Positions 8,469 to 18,196 of a DNA stretch of 64,000 nt are shown piece by piece; positions within the stretch are counted from its first letter, which is position 1; each line of letters starts with the position of its first letter. The position numbers and the translations under genes are program-made. The DNA is taken from assembly GCF_030159895.1 (NCBI RefSeq), contig NZ_BSNI01000002.1, positions 1,886,306 through 1,950,305 on the forward strand, in the 5' to 3' direction. Origin of the DNA: Maritalea porphyrae (GTDB lineage: Bacteria > Pseudomonadota > Alphaproteobacteria > Rhizobiales > Devosiaceae). The notes below the pieces were generated by a model. The model made no database searches. It saw only the letters and a program-made list of their open reading frames with translations, and was not told the origin of the DNA.

Positions 8469-9665
8469 ATGGCTAAAAGTCAGGAACAGCTGCAGCAAAC
8501 GCGCAGCGCTACGTCTTTGATATACGACCCAAAATTCCGCTCAATAGCATTTCAAATATTGCTGTTGGTTGGTTTGGTCGTGTTCGGGTGGTGGATAGTA
8601 AACAATACTATCACCAACCTTCAGGCGCAAAATAAAACCACCGGTTTTGATTTTCTTGGAATTACTTCAGGATTCAATATCGGTTTCACGCTCATCGAAT
8701 ATGACCGCTCATCCACATATTTTGATGTGTTTGTTGTTGGTATTCTCAACACGTTGCTTGTTGCCGTTATCGGCATCATCCTTGCGACATTGTTGGGCTT
8801 CACTATCGGTATAGCACGTCTTTCAAACAACTGGATTATTGCGCGTCTCGCAACCGTATATATTGAGGTTATCCGGAACATTCCGTTGCTGTTGCAATTG
8901 TTCTTCTGGTACTTCGCGGTGCTTAAAACGATGCCTGCCGTGAAAGACAGTATCGAATTCGTCACTGGTTCGGTCTACTTGAACAACCGGGGGCTTTATG
9001 TCCCTGATCCAAATCCAAACGATGCGTTTGTGTGGGTTCAAGTTGCGATTGTCGCGGTAATCATTGGGGGTTTCTTCCTTCATCGTTGGGCGCGCATTCG
9101 TCAAGAACAAACTGGTCAGCGTTTTCCATTCGTGCCGGTTTTCATCGCTTCGGTGATCGTTATCCCAGCAATCATTTGGTTGCTATCAGGCGCCCGGATT
9201 GATTTGGACTATCCAATTCTGGGTCGCTTCAACTTTGCGGGTGGTATTCAGATTCCACCGGAGTTTGTTGCGCTATTGTTCGGATTGGTAATCTATACCG
9301 CCGCATTTATCGCGGAAACCGTTCGTGCTGGTATCTTGGCCGTTAATACGGGCCAAACTGAAGCAGCTCAATCTCTAGGACTGAAGAACTCAGACCGCCT
9401 AAACCTTGTGATTATTCCACAGGCGATGCGTGTTATTGTTCCACCGTTGACAAGCCAATATCTGAACCTAACCAAGAACTCATCTTTGGCGGTTGCGATC
9501 GGCTATCCTGACATTGTTAACGTGTTTATGGGCACGGCGCTGAACCAATCAGGTAAAGCGGTTGAAGTTATCTTTATGACCATGATGGTTTATCTAACGC
9601 TTTCATTGTTCACCTCGGTGATCATGAACATTTACAACGCGCGCGTTGCGCTCACAGAACGATAG
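8469..9665 (+). CDS. aapQ: General L-amino-acid ABC transporter, permease
   Basis: 398 residues, longer than typical HisM-like permeases because of the large extra periplasmic/membrane insert between helices that marks AapQ. About eight membrane segments are visible; the conserved coupling loop that contacts the ATPase is EAAQSLGLKNSDRLNLVIIPQA near residues 300-320 (shown in part: EAAQSLGL). With AapM it forms the membrane channel. It follows aapJ after a hairpin and precedes aapM by 11 bases. Confidence 0.95.
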   Translation: MAKSQEQLQQTRSATSLIYDPKFRSIAFQILLLVGLVVFGWWIVNNTITNLQAQNKTTGFDFLGITSGFNIGFTLIEYDRSSTYFDVFVVGILNTLLVAVIGIILATLLGFTIGIARLSNNWIIARLATVYIEVIRNIPLLLQLFFWYFAVLKTMPAVKDSIEFVTGSVYLNNRGLYVPDPNPNDAFVWVQVAIVAVIIGGFFLHRWARIRQEQTGQRFPFVPVFIASVIVIPAIIWLLSGARIDLDYPILGRFNFAGGIQIPPEFVALLFGLVIYTAAFIAETVRAGILAVNTGQTEAAQSLGLKNSDRLNLVIIPQAMRVIVPPLTSQYLNLTKNSSLAVAIGYPDIVNVFMGTALNQSGKAVEVIFMTMMVYLTLSLFTSVIMNIYNARVALTER

Positions 9666-9676
9666 GGAGAACGAAT

Positions 9677-10819
9677 ATGACTGATACAAGTTTTGCCTAT
9701 GTGCGTGACGAAATGTTGGATGAACAGCCTGCGCCGGCAACGAGCACAGGTGTGATTGGTTGGATGAAGGCGAACTTGTTCTCTGACATTCCAAACACCA
9801 TCATGACAATTGTTGGTGTAGTGTTCCTATATTGGTTCATTCCGCCAATTTTCAACTTCCTTGTGACACATGCCGTGTTCCCATGGTCAGTAGAAAACAC
9901 TATTGACGCATGTCGAACCGAAGAAGCAGGTGCTTGCTGGATCTACGTTGTCGACCGTTTCAATTTCTTCATCTATGGGTTTTACCCTGCTGAAGAGTAC
10001 TGGCGTGTAAACATCTGTTTCTTGCTTGGCGCTGTTACGTTGGTGCCTTTGCTATGGCCTGATTTGCCATATAAAGGCCTTTCGGCGATCGGTTTCTTCG
10101 TGGTCTTGCCAGTTGCAACCTTCTTCTTGCTAAACGGTGGTGGATTCACTGGACTTGCCGAAGTGCCAACTGAAAAGTGGGGTGGTCTGACCATCACATT
10201 GATCATCGCAACGGTCGGTATTGTGGCATCCTTGCCAATTGGTATTGTCTTGGCCCTTGGGCGTCGTTCACACATGCCATTTGTGAAGTATGTATGTATT
10301 GCATTCATTGAGCTTTGGCGTGCGGTACCTTTGATCACCGTTTTGTTCATGGCTTCAATTATGCTGCCATTGTTCCTGCCTGAAGGTACATCGATCGACA
10401 AATTGCTTCGTGCGCTTGTTGGTGTGTCGCTCTTCTCAGCAGCATACATGGCGGAAGTTGTGCGCGGTGGATTGCAGGCTTTGCCAAAAGGCCAATATGA
10501 AGCAGCGGATGCATTGGGTTTGAATTACTTCAAGTCTATGTATCTGATCATTTTGCCACAGGCGTTGAAACACTCAATTCCGGGCATTGTGAACAACTTC
10601 ATATCCTTGTTCAAAGATACATCATTGGTATCGATTGTGGGTCTGTTTGACCTTTTGAACACGGTACAAGCAACCACAGCACAAGTTGAATGGAAATCAC
10701 CTCACCAGGCCACAACCGGCTACCTGTTTGCAGCCGCAATGTTCTGGATATTCTGTTTCGGTATGTCACGTTACTCCATGTATATGGAACGTCGCCTAGA
10801 TACCGGACACAAGGAGTAG
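9677..10819 (+). CDS. aapM: General L-amino-acid ABC transporter, permease
   Basis: 380 residues, second permease of the Aap system. It has the long N-terminal extension with two extra membrane segments and a periplasmic loop holding two Cys (DACRTEEAGACW), and the EAADALGLNYF coupling loop in the C-terminal half. The start ATG has AGGGAGA upstream and lies 11 bases from the aapQ stop; the next gene, aapP, begins six bases after this one ends, so translation of the three genes is probably coupled. Confidence 0.95.
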   Translation: MTDTSFAYVRDEMLDEQPAPATSTGVIGWMKANLFSDIPNTIMTIVGVVFLYWFIPPIFNFLVTHAVFPWSVENTIDACRTEEAGACWIYVVDRFNFFIYGFYPAEEYWRVNICFLLGAVTLVPLLWPDLPYKGLSAIGFFVVLPVATFFLLNGGGFTGLAEVPTEKWGGLTITLIIATVGIVASLPIGIVLALGRRSHMPFVKYVCIAFIELWRAVPLITVLFMASIMLPLFLPEGTSIDKLLRALVGVSLFSAAYMAEVVRGGLQALPKGQYEAADALGLNYFKSMYLIILPQALKHSIPGIVNNFISLFKDTSLVSIVGLFDLLNTVQATTAQVEWKSPHQATTGYLFAAAMFWIFCFGMSRYSMYMERRLDTGHKE

Positions 10820-10825
10820 AAAATT

Positions 10826-11620
10826 ATGTCAGAAGTAGAAGCAAGCGATATCAAAGCTGACCGCTCAAAAATGCACGTGTCCGATACGGATGTAGCAATT
10901 GAAATCAACTCAATGAACAAGTGGTACGGCGATTTTCACGTCTTGAAGGATATCAACCTCAAGGTGATGAAGGGCGAACGGATCGTTATTGCTGGACCAT
11001 CTGGTTCTGGTAAATCGACCCTAATTCGTTGCATCAACCGTTTGGAAGAGCATCAGCAAGGTGAAATCATCGTTGATGGCATCGAGTTGACCAATGACTT
11101 GAAGCGAATTGACGAAGTTCGCCGTGAAGTGGGTATGGTGTTTCAACACTTTAACCTGTTCCCACACCTCACCATTATGGAAAACTGCACACTCGCACCA
11201 ATGTGGGTTCGCGGCATTCCTAAAGCTGAGGCGGAAGCAACTGCAATGGAATACCTTGAGAAGGTGAAAATTCCTGAGCAGGCTGACAAGTTTCCAGGCC
11301 AATTGTCTGGTGGTCAGCAGCAACGTGTGGCGATTGCCCGTTCATTGTGCATGAACCCGAACATCATGTTGTTTGATGAGCCAACATCTGCGCTTGATCC
11401 TGAGATGATCAAGGAAGTGCTTGAGGTGATGGTAAATCTGGCTGAAACCGGCATGACCATGTTGTGCGTTACCCACGAAATGGGCTTCGCACGTCAGGTC
11501 GCAAACCGTGTGATCTTTATGGATCAGGGCCAAATCATCGAACAGAATGATCCGGACAACTTCTTTGATAATCCGCAACATGAGCGGACAAAGCTGTTCC
11601 TAAGCCAGATCCTTCACTAG
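10826..11620 (+). CDS. aapP: General L-amino-acid ABC transporter, ATP-binding protein
   Basis: 264 residues. Walker [10 protein letters not shown] at 57-65, signature LSGGQQQR at 160-167, Walker B with D-loop [10 protein letters not shown] at 182-191, and the switch His in VTHEMGFAR are all present. It is a polar-amino-acid type (GlnQ/HisP family) ATPase with an N-terminal extension of about 25 residues common in AapP. An AAGGAG site lies ahead of the ATG. It closes the four-gene operon; a perfect inverted repeat lies about 70 bases after the stop. Confidence 0.95.
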   Translation: MSEVEASDIKADRSKMHVSDTDVAIEINSMNKWYGDFHVLKDINLKVMKGERIVIAGPSGSGKSTLIRCINRLEEHQQGEIIVDGIELTNDLKRIDEVRREVGMVFQHFNLFPHLTIMENCTLAPMWVRGIPKAEAEATAMEYLEKVKIPEQADKFPGQLSGGQQQRVAIARSLCMNPNIMLFDEPTSALDPEMIKEVLEVMVNLAETGMTMLCVTHEMGFARQVANRVIFMDQGQIIEQNDPDNFFDNPQHERTKLFLSQILH

Positions 11621-11688
11621 AGGGTTTGGATTGCGCGAGATAGCGCACGGAAACCAATTGCCTAGAGTAAAGGTTTCAATTAGAAATA

Positions 11689-11718
11689 TTTTGAGCGGCC
11701 CATTGTGGCCGCTCAAAA
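11689..11718 (+). promoter_or_regulatory. Perfect 12-base inverted repeat before the second aapJ-like gene
   Basis: TTTTGAGCGGCC (11689-11700) and GGCCGCTCAAAA (11707-11718) form a perfect hairpin with a six-base loop, 14 bases upstream of a GTG start. Its own U/A closing pairs are part of the stem and no free T run follows, so it may be a read-through terminator for aapP, an mRNA-stabilising stem or a translation-control hairpin. Confidence 0.6.
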
Positions 11719-11732
11719 CTTAAGAGGGACCA

Positions 11733-12749
11733 GTGAACGGTTTGCGTATCTTTTTAGCCGGTTTGTTGTATGCACTTGTGTTGGCGATGCCTGCACAAGC
11801 AGATACCCTCGACAATGTCTTAGAGACCGGCATTGTTCGCTGTGGCGCTACCGACGGTCACAAAGGTTTTTCCGAAATTTCTGAAGATGGATTTTGGAAA
11901 GGGTTCGACGTCGATATATGCCGTGCCGTTTCTGCCGCTATATTTGGCGTAGCGAATCGCGTTGATTTTTCAGAGTTTCCTGGGCCAAACAGGGTTGCAC
12001 CCTTGCAAAGCGGTGCCGTGGATATTATGGCGCGGAGCGCCTATTGGACAATGTCACGCGACACAAAATTTGATGTCCAAAATGTTGCCGTCACATATTT
12101 TGACGGGCAGGCCTTAATGGTTCCAGAAGCACTTGGTGTTGTTTCGGCAATTCAGCTCAGTGATGTAACTGTTTGCGCCGTTCAAGACACTTTGGAACAA
12201 AACCGTGTAGAGCGGTATTTCTTCGAGCACCAGATTTCCTACATGGAATCATATTATGAGGCTTTTGAAGATCTGATTGTTGCTTACAAAGCTGGGCTTT
12301 GTAACGTCGTTACTGCGCCCGCTAGTGATCTACAGGCAATTCTGGACAAAGAACTTGTCGCAAGTGAACACAGAATTCTACCAGAACGTCTTTCAATAGA
12401 CGCCTGGGGCCCTGTGGTCCGCAACAATGATGATCGTTGGCAGAATGTCGTTCGTTGGACGGTATTTGCGCTCATTAACGCTGAAGAGCTTGGCGTTAAC
12501 TCAAGAAACATCGACACTATGGTGGAAAGCAAAAACCCAAAGGTTCGCAGACTTTTAGGTCTTGATGGGAAGTTTGGCGCGCCGCTTGGCATACCAGACA
12601 CATGGGCCCAAGATATCATTCGCGGTGTCGGCAACTATGGTGAGATTTTCAACCGCAATCTTGGTCGCGACTCCGGCCTGTCGATTGCGCGCGGAAAGAA
12701 CGAGCTTTGGACCCGCGGCGGTTTAATGTACGCGCCGCCAGTTCGTTAA
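11733..12749 (+). CDS. AapJ-like amino-acid binding protein paralogue
   Basis: 338 residues from a GTG with AGAGGGA just upstream. The signal peptide ends AMPAQA. The protein follows AapJ along its length (FDVDICRAVSAAIF, AYWTMSRDT, LWTRGGLMYAPPVR) but differs in the residues lining the binding cleft and lacks the strong codon bias of aapJ. It probably delivers a different set of ligands to the same AapQMP channel; this is inference from position and similarity. It converges on the GFA-family gene with only ten bases between the stops. Confidence 0.85.
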   Translation: MNGLRIFLAGLLYALVLAMPAQADTLDNVLETGIVRCGATDGHKGFSEISEDGFWKGFDVDICRAVSAAIFGVANRVDFSEFPGPNRVAPLQSGAVDIMARSAYWTMSRDTKFDVQNVAVTYFDGQALMVPEALGVVSAIQLSDVTVCAVQDTLEQNRVERYFFEHQISYMESYYEAFEDLIVAYKAGLCNVVTAPASDLQAILDKELVASEHRILPERLSIDAWGPVVRNNDDRWQNVVRWTVFALINAEELGVNSRNIDTMVESKNPKVRRLLGLDGKFGAPLGIPDTWAQDIIRGVGNYGEIFNRNLGRDSGLSIARGKNELWTRGGLMYAPPVR

Positions 12750-12759
12750 GATCGCTGCG

Positions 12760-13119
12760 CTAGCTTTCCAAAGAGAGCGCTGCACCATCTAGGGTTGGTA
12801 CATCTAGCGATCGTGCATCAACGCCATCCAAACAAGCTATATTGATTCCGTACTTTTCGGGTGCAGAGCGAGGACGATGGAAAGTGTATATCCCGCAGTT
12901 CTTGCAGAAATAGTGTTTGGCGCGCTTTGTATTCCATTGATAAAGCCCAAGATGTTCTTCGCCTTCGACAAGCTTGAAACTGTCCTCTGGAATGCGCGCA
13001 ATTACCGCGTTCTTCTTGCTGCAAAGGCTGCAATTGCAGGTAAATGCCTCTGCCAAATCAACTTTCGCTTCGAATTTCACTGCGCCGCAGTGACATGAGC
13101 CAGTATAGAGTTGTTCCAT
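12760..13119 (-). CDS. GFA-family zinc-binding protein
   Basis: 119 residues with the CENP-V/GFA fold motifs: SCHCGAV near residue 8-14, CNCSLCSK near 29-36 and FCKNCGIYTFH near 72-82, giving the Cys pairs that bind two zinc ions. The founding member was named glutathione-dependent formaldehyde-activating enzyme, but most relatives have no proven activity. It may be cotranscribed with alaX and cysK, which lie upstream on the same strand (25 bases from alaX). Confidence 0.85.
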   Translation of the reverse strand: MEQLYTGSCHCGAVKFEAKVDLAEAFTCNCSLCSKKNAVIARIPEDSFKLVEGEEHLGLYQWNTKRAKHYFCKNCGIYTFHRPRSAPEKYGINIACLDGVDARSLDVPTLDGAALSLES

Positions 13120-13143
13120 TTTGTTGATCCCTGGTTGTTGCGC

Positions 13144-13893
13144 TTACTCATCGAAGTGAATGGCAACGCGTCGATTGATCTTGCCTTTTTTCTCAACTTT
13201 TCCCAATCGCATTTTGCCAATTTCACGGGTATTGGCAACGTGTGTGCCACCGCATGGTTGCCAATCAATCGTTTGGTCACCATCAACGATGCGTATCATG
13301 CGAATTTTGCCCTGACCCGATGGAGGTTTGACGGACATTGTCTTTACCAAGTCAGGATTCGCGTCCAATTCCGCCTCACTTATCCATTCTTCCTGAACAT
13401 CAAGTTCGCGTGCAATCAAAGCGTTTAGCTCTGCGGCAAGCGCGTCTTTATCTTCAGGAGGTTCGGGCATTTGAAAGTCCAGTCGACCCTTTTCAGCGCC
13501 AATTGAACCGCCCGTAACTGGCAGTGGGATGACTACTGAAAGGAGGTGCAACGCGGTGTGTACCCGCATAAGCTTGTACCGGTTTTCCCAATCAATGTGG
13601 CATGTCACTTCGTCACCAATGGTTGGTAACTGTTCGCCTTCTTCGGGCACATGGACAATTTCGTGTTTTTCGCCGTTTGGGTGGATTGTGGTGGCAATTT
13701 TGATTTTGCCACCATCGGCTGTTTCCAAGAAGCCAACATCGCCGGGTTGGCCGCCGGAAGTTGCGTAGAAATTGGTGCGATCCAAAACAATGCCGCCAAG
13801 ATCGTTTACATCAACGACCTTCGCGGCAACTGTGTTTAAGTAGCTATCACTTCGAAAAAGAAACTCAGTGCGACTGTTCGCGCTATCCATCAT
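13144..13893 (-). CDS. alaX: Alanyl-tRNA editing protein AlaX
   Basis: 249 residues from the ATG at 13893. It has an AlaRS-like N-terminal beta-barrel (residues about 10-85) and the editing domain with HTALHLL and CGGTHVANTREIG, the two zinc-binding/catalytic motifs that deacylate Ser-tRNA(Ala) or Gly-tRNA(Ala). The size and presence of the N-terminal domain fit the medium AlaX-M type. Its start overlaps the end of cysK by about ten bases, so the two are probably translated together. A GTG at 13896 and an ATG at 13890 are alternative starts. Confidence 0.88.
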   Translation of the reverse strand: MMDSANSRTEFLFRSDSYLNTVAAKVVDVNDLGGIVLDRTNFYATSGGQPGDVGFLETADGGKIKIATTIHPNGEKHEIVHVPEEGEQLPTIGDEVTCHIDWENRYKLMRVHTALHLLSVVIPLPVTGGSIGAEKGRLDFQMPEPPEDKDALAAELNALIARELDVQEEWISEAELDANPDLVKTMSVKPPSGQGKIRMIRIVDGDQTIDWQPCGGTHVANTREIGKMRLGKVEKKGKINRRVAIHFDE

Positions 13894-14932
13894 CACTCGC
13901 CATTACAGATTGAATATCAATATCCAAACTGTTGTCCAAAAACGATGGCACTGGCAAGCCCTTGGAGTTCAAGAAATCTTTATTGAAGAGCTTTGTCTGA
14001 TAGCGATTACCATAATCACAAAGTACGGTAACGATGGTTTTGCCTGGCCCCATTTCTTTTGCCATGCGCACAGCGCCTGCAATATTGATGGCGCTTGAGC
14101 CGCCAAGGCACAAACCTTCTTCGGCCAGCAAATCGTAGATATAGGGCAGGGCTTCTGCATCTGGAATTTGGAATGCATGATCAACTTCCAAGCCCTCAAG
14201 GTTTGCAGTGATGCGCCCTTGTCCGATGCCTTCTGTAATCGATGATCCTGTCGAGCCAAACTCACCAGTTGTGTAGTAGCTGTAAAGCGCTGCCCCTTCC
14301 GGGTCAGCAATTCCAATCTGAATGTCTTTGTTGCGCTCTTTTAGTGCTTGAGCGACCCCAGCCAACGTTCCACCTGAACCTACAGCACAAATGAATCCAT
14401 CTACCTTGCCGCCGGTTTGCTCAAAAATCTCAGGTCCCGTGCCTTCAATATGTGCTTGGCGGTTTGCGACATTATCAAACTGTTGCGCCCAAATTGCACC
14501 CTCTGGCAATTCCGCGTTCAGCTTTTCGGCCAAGCGACCGGATAGTTTCACATAGTTGTTTGGGTTTTTGTATGGTTTCGCTGGCACTTCGATCAAAGTT
14601 GCACCCGCTAGGCGAATGCTGTCTTTTTTCTCTTTGCTCTGCGTATCAGGGATTACAATCACTGACTTGTAGCCAAGTGCATTTGCAACCATTGAAAGGC
14701 CGATGCCTGTGTTGCCAGCGGTGCCTTCAACAATGGTCGCGCCTGGGCGCAATAGCCCACGCTTTTCCGCATCGCGAATAATATAAAGCGCTGCACGGTC
14801 TTTGACAGATTGGCCGGGGTTCAAGAATTCAGCTTTGCCCCAGATATCGCAGCCTGTTGCCTCGGAAACAGCATTAAGTCGGATAAGTGGCGTGTTGCCA
14901 ATGGCGTCTAAAACGCTTTTGTGCTGGGTCAT
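13883..14932 (-). CDS. cysK: Cysteine synthase A (O-acetylserine sulfhydrylase)
   Basis: 349 residues of the beta-family PLP enzymes: IGNTPLIRL at the start, the Schiff-base Lys in GQSVKDRAA, the asparagine loop EGTAGNTGIGLS, and the glycine-rich phosphate loop GSGGTLAGV. Together these mark O-acetylserine (thiol)-lyase or a close relative; cystathionine beta-synthase domains are absent. At 349 residues it is longer than classical CysK (about 315), mainly in a C-terminal extension. It heads a minus-strand set with alaX and a GFA protein and diverges from cysD, consistent with a shared sulfur-assimilation region. Confidence 0.9.
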   Translation of the reverse strand: MTQHKSVLDAIGNTPLIRLNAVSEATGCDIWGKAEFLNPGQSVKDRAALYIIRDAEKRGLLRPGATIVEGTAGNTGIGLSMVANALGYKSVIVIPDTQSKEKKDSIRLAGATLIEVPAKPYKNPNNYVKLSGRLAEKLNAELPEGAIWAQQFDNVANRQAHIEGTGPEIFEQTGGKVDGFICAVGSGGTLAGVAQALKERNKDIQIGIADPEGAALYSYYTTGEFGSTGSSITEGIGQGRITANLEGLEVDHAFQIPDAEALPYIYDLLAEEGLCLGGSSAINIAGAVRMAKEMGPGKTIVTVLCDYGNRYQTKLFNKDFLNSKGLPVPSFLDNSLDIDIQSVMASDDG

Positions 14933-15359
14933 CGAGTCATTCCTTTGTAACTTTGGCTAGACAGTAGGTCTCAATTCACGGTTTCTCAAGGCACAAATTG
15001 GTGAAAAACAAAGGCTTTTCCCAATAATCGAAATTGATGGCAAACACATCTACGCCGCGCAAATATTCAACGAATTAAATTCTCATTGATAGGCCTTGGG
15101 CTGTGAGCCGAAACCCGCTAGCATCCAATGGTATTTTTAAGACCACACTTTATAGCGGTGAAAAACTTTGCCCCAAATATCGAATTTATGACAATCAGAT
15201 TTCGGAAATATCGACTCCGATAAAGCGGCTCGTGCGTGATTTTGCACTTGTGCAAAATTCACGTTTATTGATGCGTAAGGCGCTGATTTATAAGATTGTT
15301 TTGGGTTCGATGTCGACCTATTTTGGGAGCCAACACAATTCGCCCGTTTTGGAGCCATC
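14933..15359. other. Divergent cysK-cysD intergenic region
   Basis: 427 bases between the divergent cysK and cysD genes with no convincing coding frame. It is AT-rich and must hold both promoters. The only strong structure I see is the 20-base palindrome at 15239-15258; no terminator or known riboswitch shape was recognised. Confidence 0.7.
15239..15258 (+). promoter_or_regulatory. Perfect palindrome upstream of cysD, candidate operator
   Basis: Half-sites ATTTTGCAC (15239-15247) and GTGCAAAAT (15250-15258) are exact inverted repeats with a two-base spacer, about 100 bases before cysD. This is the size of a dimeric repressor or LysR-type site. The responsible regulator is not in the window. 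Confidence 0.5.
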
Positions 15360-16274
15360 ATGTCGGCCACACAAAATTCATTATCTCACCTTCAAGCGCT
15401 AGAAGCTGAGAGCATCGAAATCTTCCGCGAAGTTGCATCCTCGTTTGAACGCCCGGTAATGATGTATTCGATCGGCAAGGATTCTAGCGTTCTTCTGCAT
15501 CTTGCGCGCAAAGCATTCTATCCATCCAAAATCCCTTTTCCGCTGTTGCACGTCGATACAACTTGGAAATTCAAAGAGATGATTTCGTTTCGCGATCGGA
15601 TGGCAGAGCAATACGGTTTCGATTTGTTGGTCCATACAAACCAAGAGGGCAAAGAGCAGAACATCAACCCGTTTGATCATGGCTCTGCGCGCTATACCGA
15701 CATCATGAAAACTGTTGCACTTCGGCAGGCACTAAACGCTGGTCAGTATGACGCGGCAATTGGTGGCGCGCGTCGTGATGAAGAGAAGTCTCGCGCCAAG
15801 GAGCGCATTTTCTCACACCGAAACGCGCAGCATGCTTGGGACCCAAAAAACCAACGTCCCGAACTCTGGCGCGTTTTCAATACGCGCTTGGCGCCGGGCG
15901 AGAGCATGCGGGTATTTCCGCTATCCAATTGGACCGAATTGGATATTTGGACCTACATCTATTCAGAAGGTATCGAAATTCCACCGCTCTACCTTTCCAA
16001 AAAACGCCCAGTTGTCGAGCGCTCTGGTACGTTGATCATGGTTGATGATGAACGTTTGCCGCTCAATGAAGGCGAAGTGCCACGCGAAGAAATGGTGCGG
16101 TTCCGCACATTAGGGTGTTATCCGCTCACCGGCGCAATCAGATCAGAAGCAGCGACGTTGCCTGAAATCATCATGGAAATGAATGCCTCCACCACGTCTG
16201 AGCGTGAAGGTCGTTTGATCGATAGCGATCAGGCCGGGTCCATGGAGAAGAAGAAACAAGAAGGGTATTTTTGA
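15360..16274 (+). CDS. cysD: Sulfate adenylyltransferase subunit 2
   Basis: 304 residues, the PP-loop ATP pyrophosphatase subunit of ATP sulfurylase: SIGKDSS at 37-43 is the PP-motif, and the [15 protein letters not shown] and [12 protein letters not shown] stretches (given here in part, [11 protein letters not shown]) are characteristic. With CysN it forms adenylylsulfate from sulfate and ATP. The ATG at 15360 has GGAG five bases upstream. It overlaps or abuts cysNC, whose ATG is three bases past the cysD stop. Confidence 0.96.
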   Translation: MSATQNSLSHLQALEAESIEIFREVASSFERPVMMYSIGKDSSVLLHLARKAFYPSKIPFPLLHVDTTWKFKEMISFRDRMAEQYGFDLLVHTNQEGKEQNINPFDHGSARYTDIMKTVALRQALNAGQYDAAIGGARRDEEKSRAKERIFSHRNAQHAWDPKNQRPELWRVFNTRLAPGESMRVFPLSNWTELDIWTYIYSEGIEIPPLYLSKKRPVVERSGTLIMVDDERLPLNEGEVPREEMVRFRTLGCYPLTGAIRSEAATLPEIIMEMNASTTSEREGRLIDSDQAGSMEKKKQEGYF

Positions 16275-16276
16275 TC

Positions 16277-18193
16277 ATGACTATCCAAGAAAATATCCAG
16301 AAAAACAACGCGTTGGACGTAGATAGTTGGCTTGGCCAACAAACCAACAAGAGCTTATTGCGCTTTCTAACATGCGGATCAGTGGATGATGGAAAATCAA
16401 CGCTGATTGGCCGTTTGCTTTACGATAGCCAGTTGATTTTGGACGACCAACTCGCCGCGCTGCAAAAAGAGAGCCACAACCGGACCACAGGTGATGAAGG
16501 TATTGATTTTTCACTTTTGGTAGATGGGCTGACAGCGGAACGCGAGCAGGGCATCACTATTGATGTTGCCTATCGCTTTTTCACCACCAACAAACGCAAA
16601 TTCATTGTTGCCGATACACCTGGGCACGAACAGTACACCCGCAACATGGCCACAGGCGCTTCGAATGCTGACGTGGCGATTGTTCTTATTGACGCGCGAA
16701 AGGGCCTGTTGACCCAGACACGGCGCCATAGCTTCATCTTGTCACTCATTGGTGTGAAGCACGTTGTCGTTGTTGTGAACAAGATCGACCTTGTCGACTA
16801 CGACAAAGAAACCTTTGACCGTATTGATGCTGAATATCGTGAGTTTGCTGGGCAGCTCGGTTTCAAATCATTGGTGACGATTCCCATCTCAGCGCTCAAG
16901 GGCGACAATATTGTCCACAAAAGTGAGGCGATGGATTGGTATCGCGGCCCGCAGCTTGTGCCATATCTTGAAGAGATTGATGTCACAGAAGACAAAACCG
17001 ACAAACCCTTCCGTTTCCCGGTTCAATGGGTAAACCGCGCCAGCCTTGATTTCCGGGGCTTTTCCGGCACCGTTGCAGGCGGTTCGATTAAGCCAGGTGA
17101 CGAGGTGCTTGTTGCCGCATCGCGTAAGCCGGCAAAAATATCGCGCATTGTCACCATGGATGGTGATTTGGATGAAGCGATTGCCGGGCAGGCGGTAACG
17201 CTTGTGCTAGACCGTGAGATTGATATATCGCGGGGTGATGTTTTGTCCGCACCCGGCACTGTGCCTGAATACTCCAATCAGTTCCAAGCCAAATTGGTCT
17301 GGATGAATGAAGAGCGGGCGATGTCGGGTCGATCTTACCTGATCAAGGTAGGCACACAACTGGTGCCTGCAACGATAACGAACATCAAATACAAAACCAA
17401 CGTCAATAATCTGGAGCAAAGCGCTACTAAGTGCCTAGACCTCAATGAAGTTGGTACGGTGACAATTGCGACCGACAAGCCAATCGCGTTTGATCCATAT
17501 GCCGAAAACGGTGCCACCGGCGGCTTTATCCTAATTGATCGTTTGTCCAATGCCACATTGGCAGCAGGCACTGTAGAATTTGGCCTACGTCGTGCGCAAA
17601 ACCTGACTTATCAAGATTTCGACGTAAATCGAAAAACGCGCTCTGAAATGAAGGGGCAAACACCGAAGATCGTCTGGTTTACGGGTTTGTCTGGCTCTGG
17701 CAAATCGACGGTTGCAAACTTGCTCGAAAAGCGGATCGCAGCCGAAGGCAAGCACACTTACATCCTTGATGGTGATAATGTGCGCCATGGCCTGAACAAG
17801 GATTTAGGCTTTACTGATGAAGACCGCGTGGAGAATATCCGCCGCATCGCAGAAGTTGCGAAATTGATGGCCGACGCGGGATTGATTGTTTTGGTGTCGT
17901 TTATCTCGCCGTTTAAAAACGAACGCAAATTGGCGCGTGAAGTTGCAGGCGATATTGAGTTCATCGAAGCCTATGTGAATACGCCGCTGGAGGTGTGCGC
18001 TGAACGAGATCCAAAGGGGCTCTATGCTCGGGCGAAAAAAGGTGAAATCAAAAACTTCACCGGCATCGACTCGCCATTCGAGGCGCCAGAAAATGCTGAT
18101 ATTACGCTAAACGCCGCTGAGCGCGATCCAGCGGACTTGGCCAATGAATTGTATGACCTCATGTTTGAGGGTCATCAATACCGTGCGCTCTAG
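16277..18193 (+). CDS. cysNC: Bifunctional sulfate adenylyltransferase GTPase subunit / APS kinase (CysN-CysC fusion)
   Basis: 638 residues. The N-terminal two thirds are an EF-Tu-like GTPase: GSVDDGKST at 34-42, DTPGH at 113-117, NKID at 168-171, then two beta-barrel domains. The C-terminal third is an APS kinase with its own P-loop TGLSGSGKST at about 469-478 and the FISPF motif. The fusion (NodQ-like) is common in rhizobia: the GTPase drives APS formation with CysD and the kinase makes PAPS. The ATG at 16277 is preferred over a TTG at 16271 that would overlap the cysD stop. Confidence 0.96.
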   Translation: MTIQENIQKNNALDVDSWLGQQTNKSLLRFLTCGSVDDGKSTLIGRLLYDSQLILDDQLAALQKESHNRTTGDEGIDFSLLVDGLTAEREQGITIDVAYRFFTTNKRKFIVADTPGHEQYTRNMATGASNADVAIVLIDARKGLLTQTRRHSFILSLIGVKHVVVVVNKIDLVDYDKETFDRIDAEYREFAGQLGFKSLVTIPISALKGDNIVHKSEAMDWYRGPQLVPYLEEIDVTEDKTDKPFRFPVQWVNRASLDFRGFSGTVAGGSIKPGDEVLVAASRKPAKISRIVTMDGDLDEAIAGQAVTLVLDREIDISRGDVLSAPGTVPEYSNQFQAKLVWMNEERAMSGRSYLIKVGTQLVPATITNIKYKTNVNNLEQSATKCLDLNEVGTVTIATDKPIAFDPYAENGATGGFILIDRLSNATLAAGTVEFGLRRAQNLTYQDFDVNRKTRSEMKGQTPKIVWFTGLSGSGKSTVANLLEKRIAAEGKHTYILDGDNVRHGLNKDLGFTDEDRVENIRRIAEVAKLMADAGLIVLVSFISPFKNERKLAREVAGDIEFIEAYVNTPLEVCAERDPKGLYARAKKGEIKNFTGIDSPFEAPENADITLNAAERDPADLANELYDLMFEGHQYRAL

Positions 18194-18196
18194 GAA

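Noticed and set aside
15103-15402. 99-residue open frame in the cysK-cysD gap
   Set aside because: It overlaps cysD, has no Shine-Dalgarno and no recognisable sequence pattern; treated as chance.
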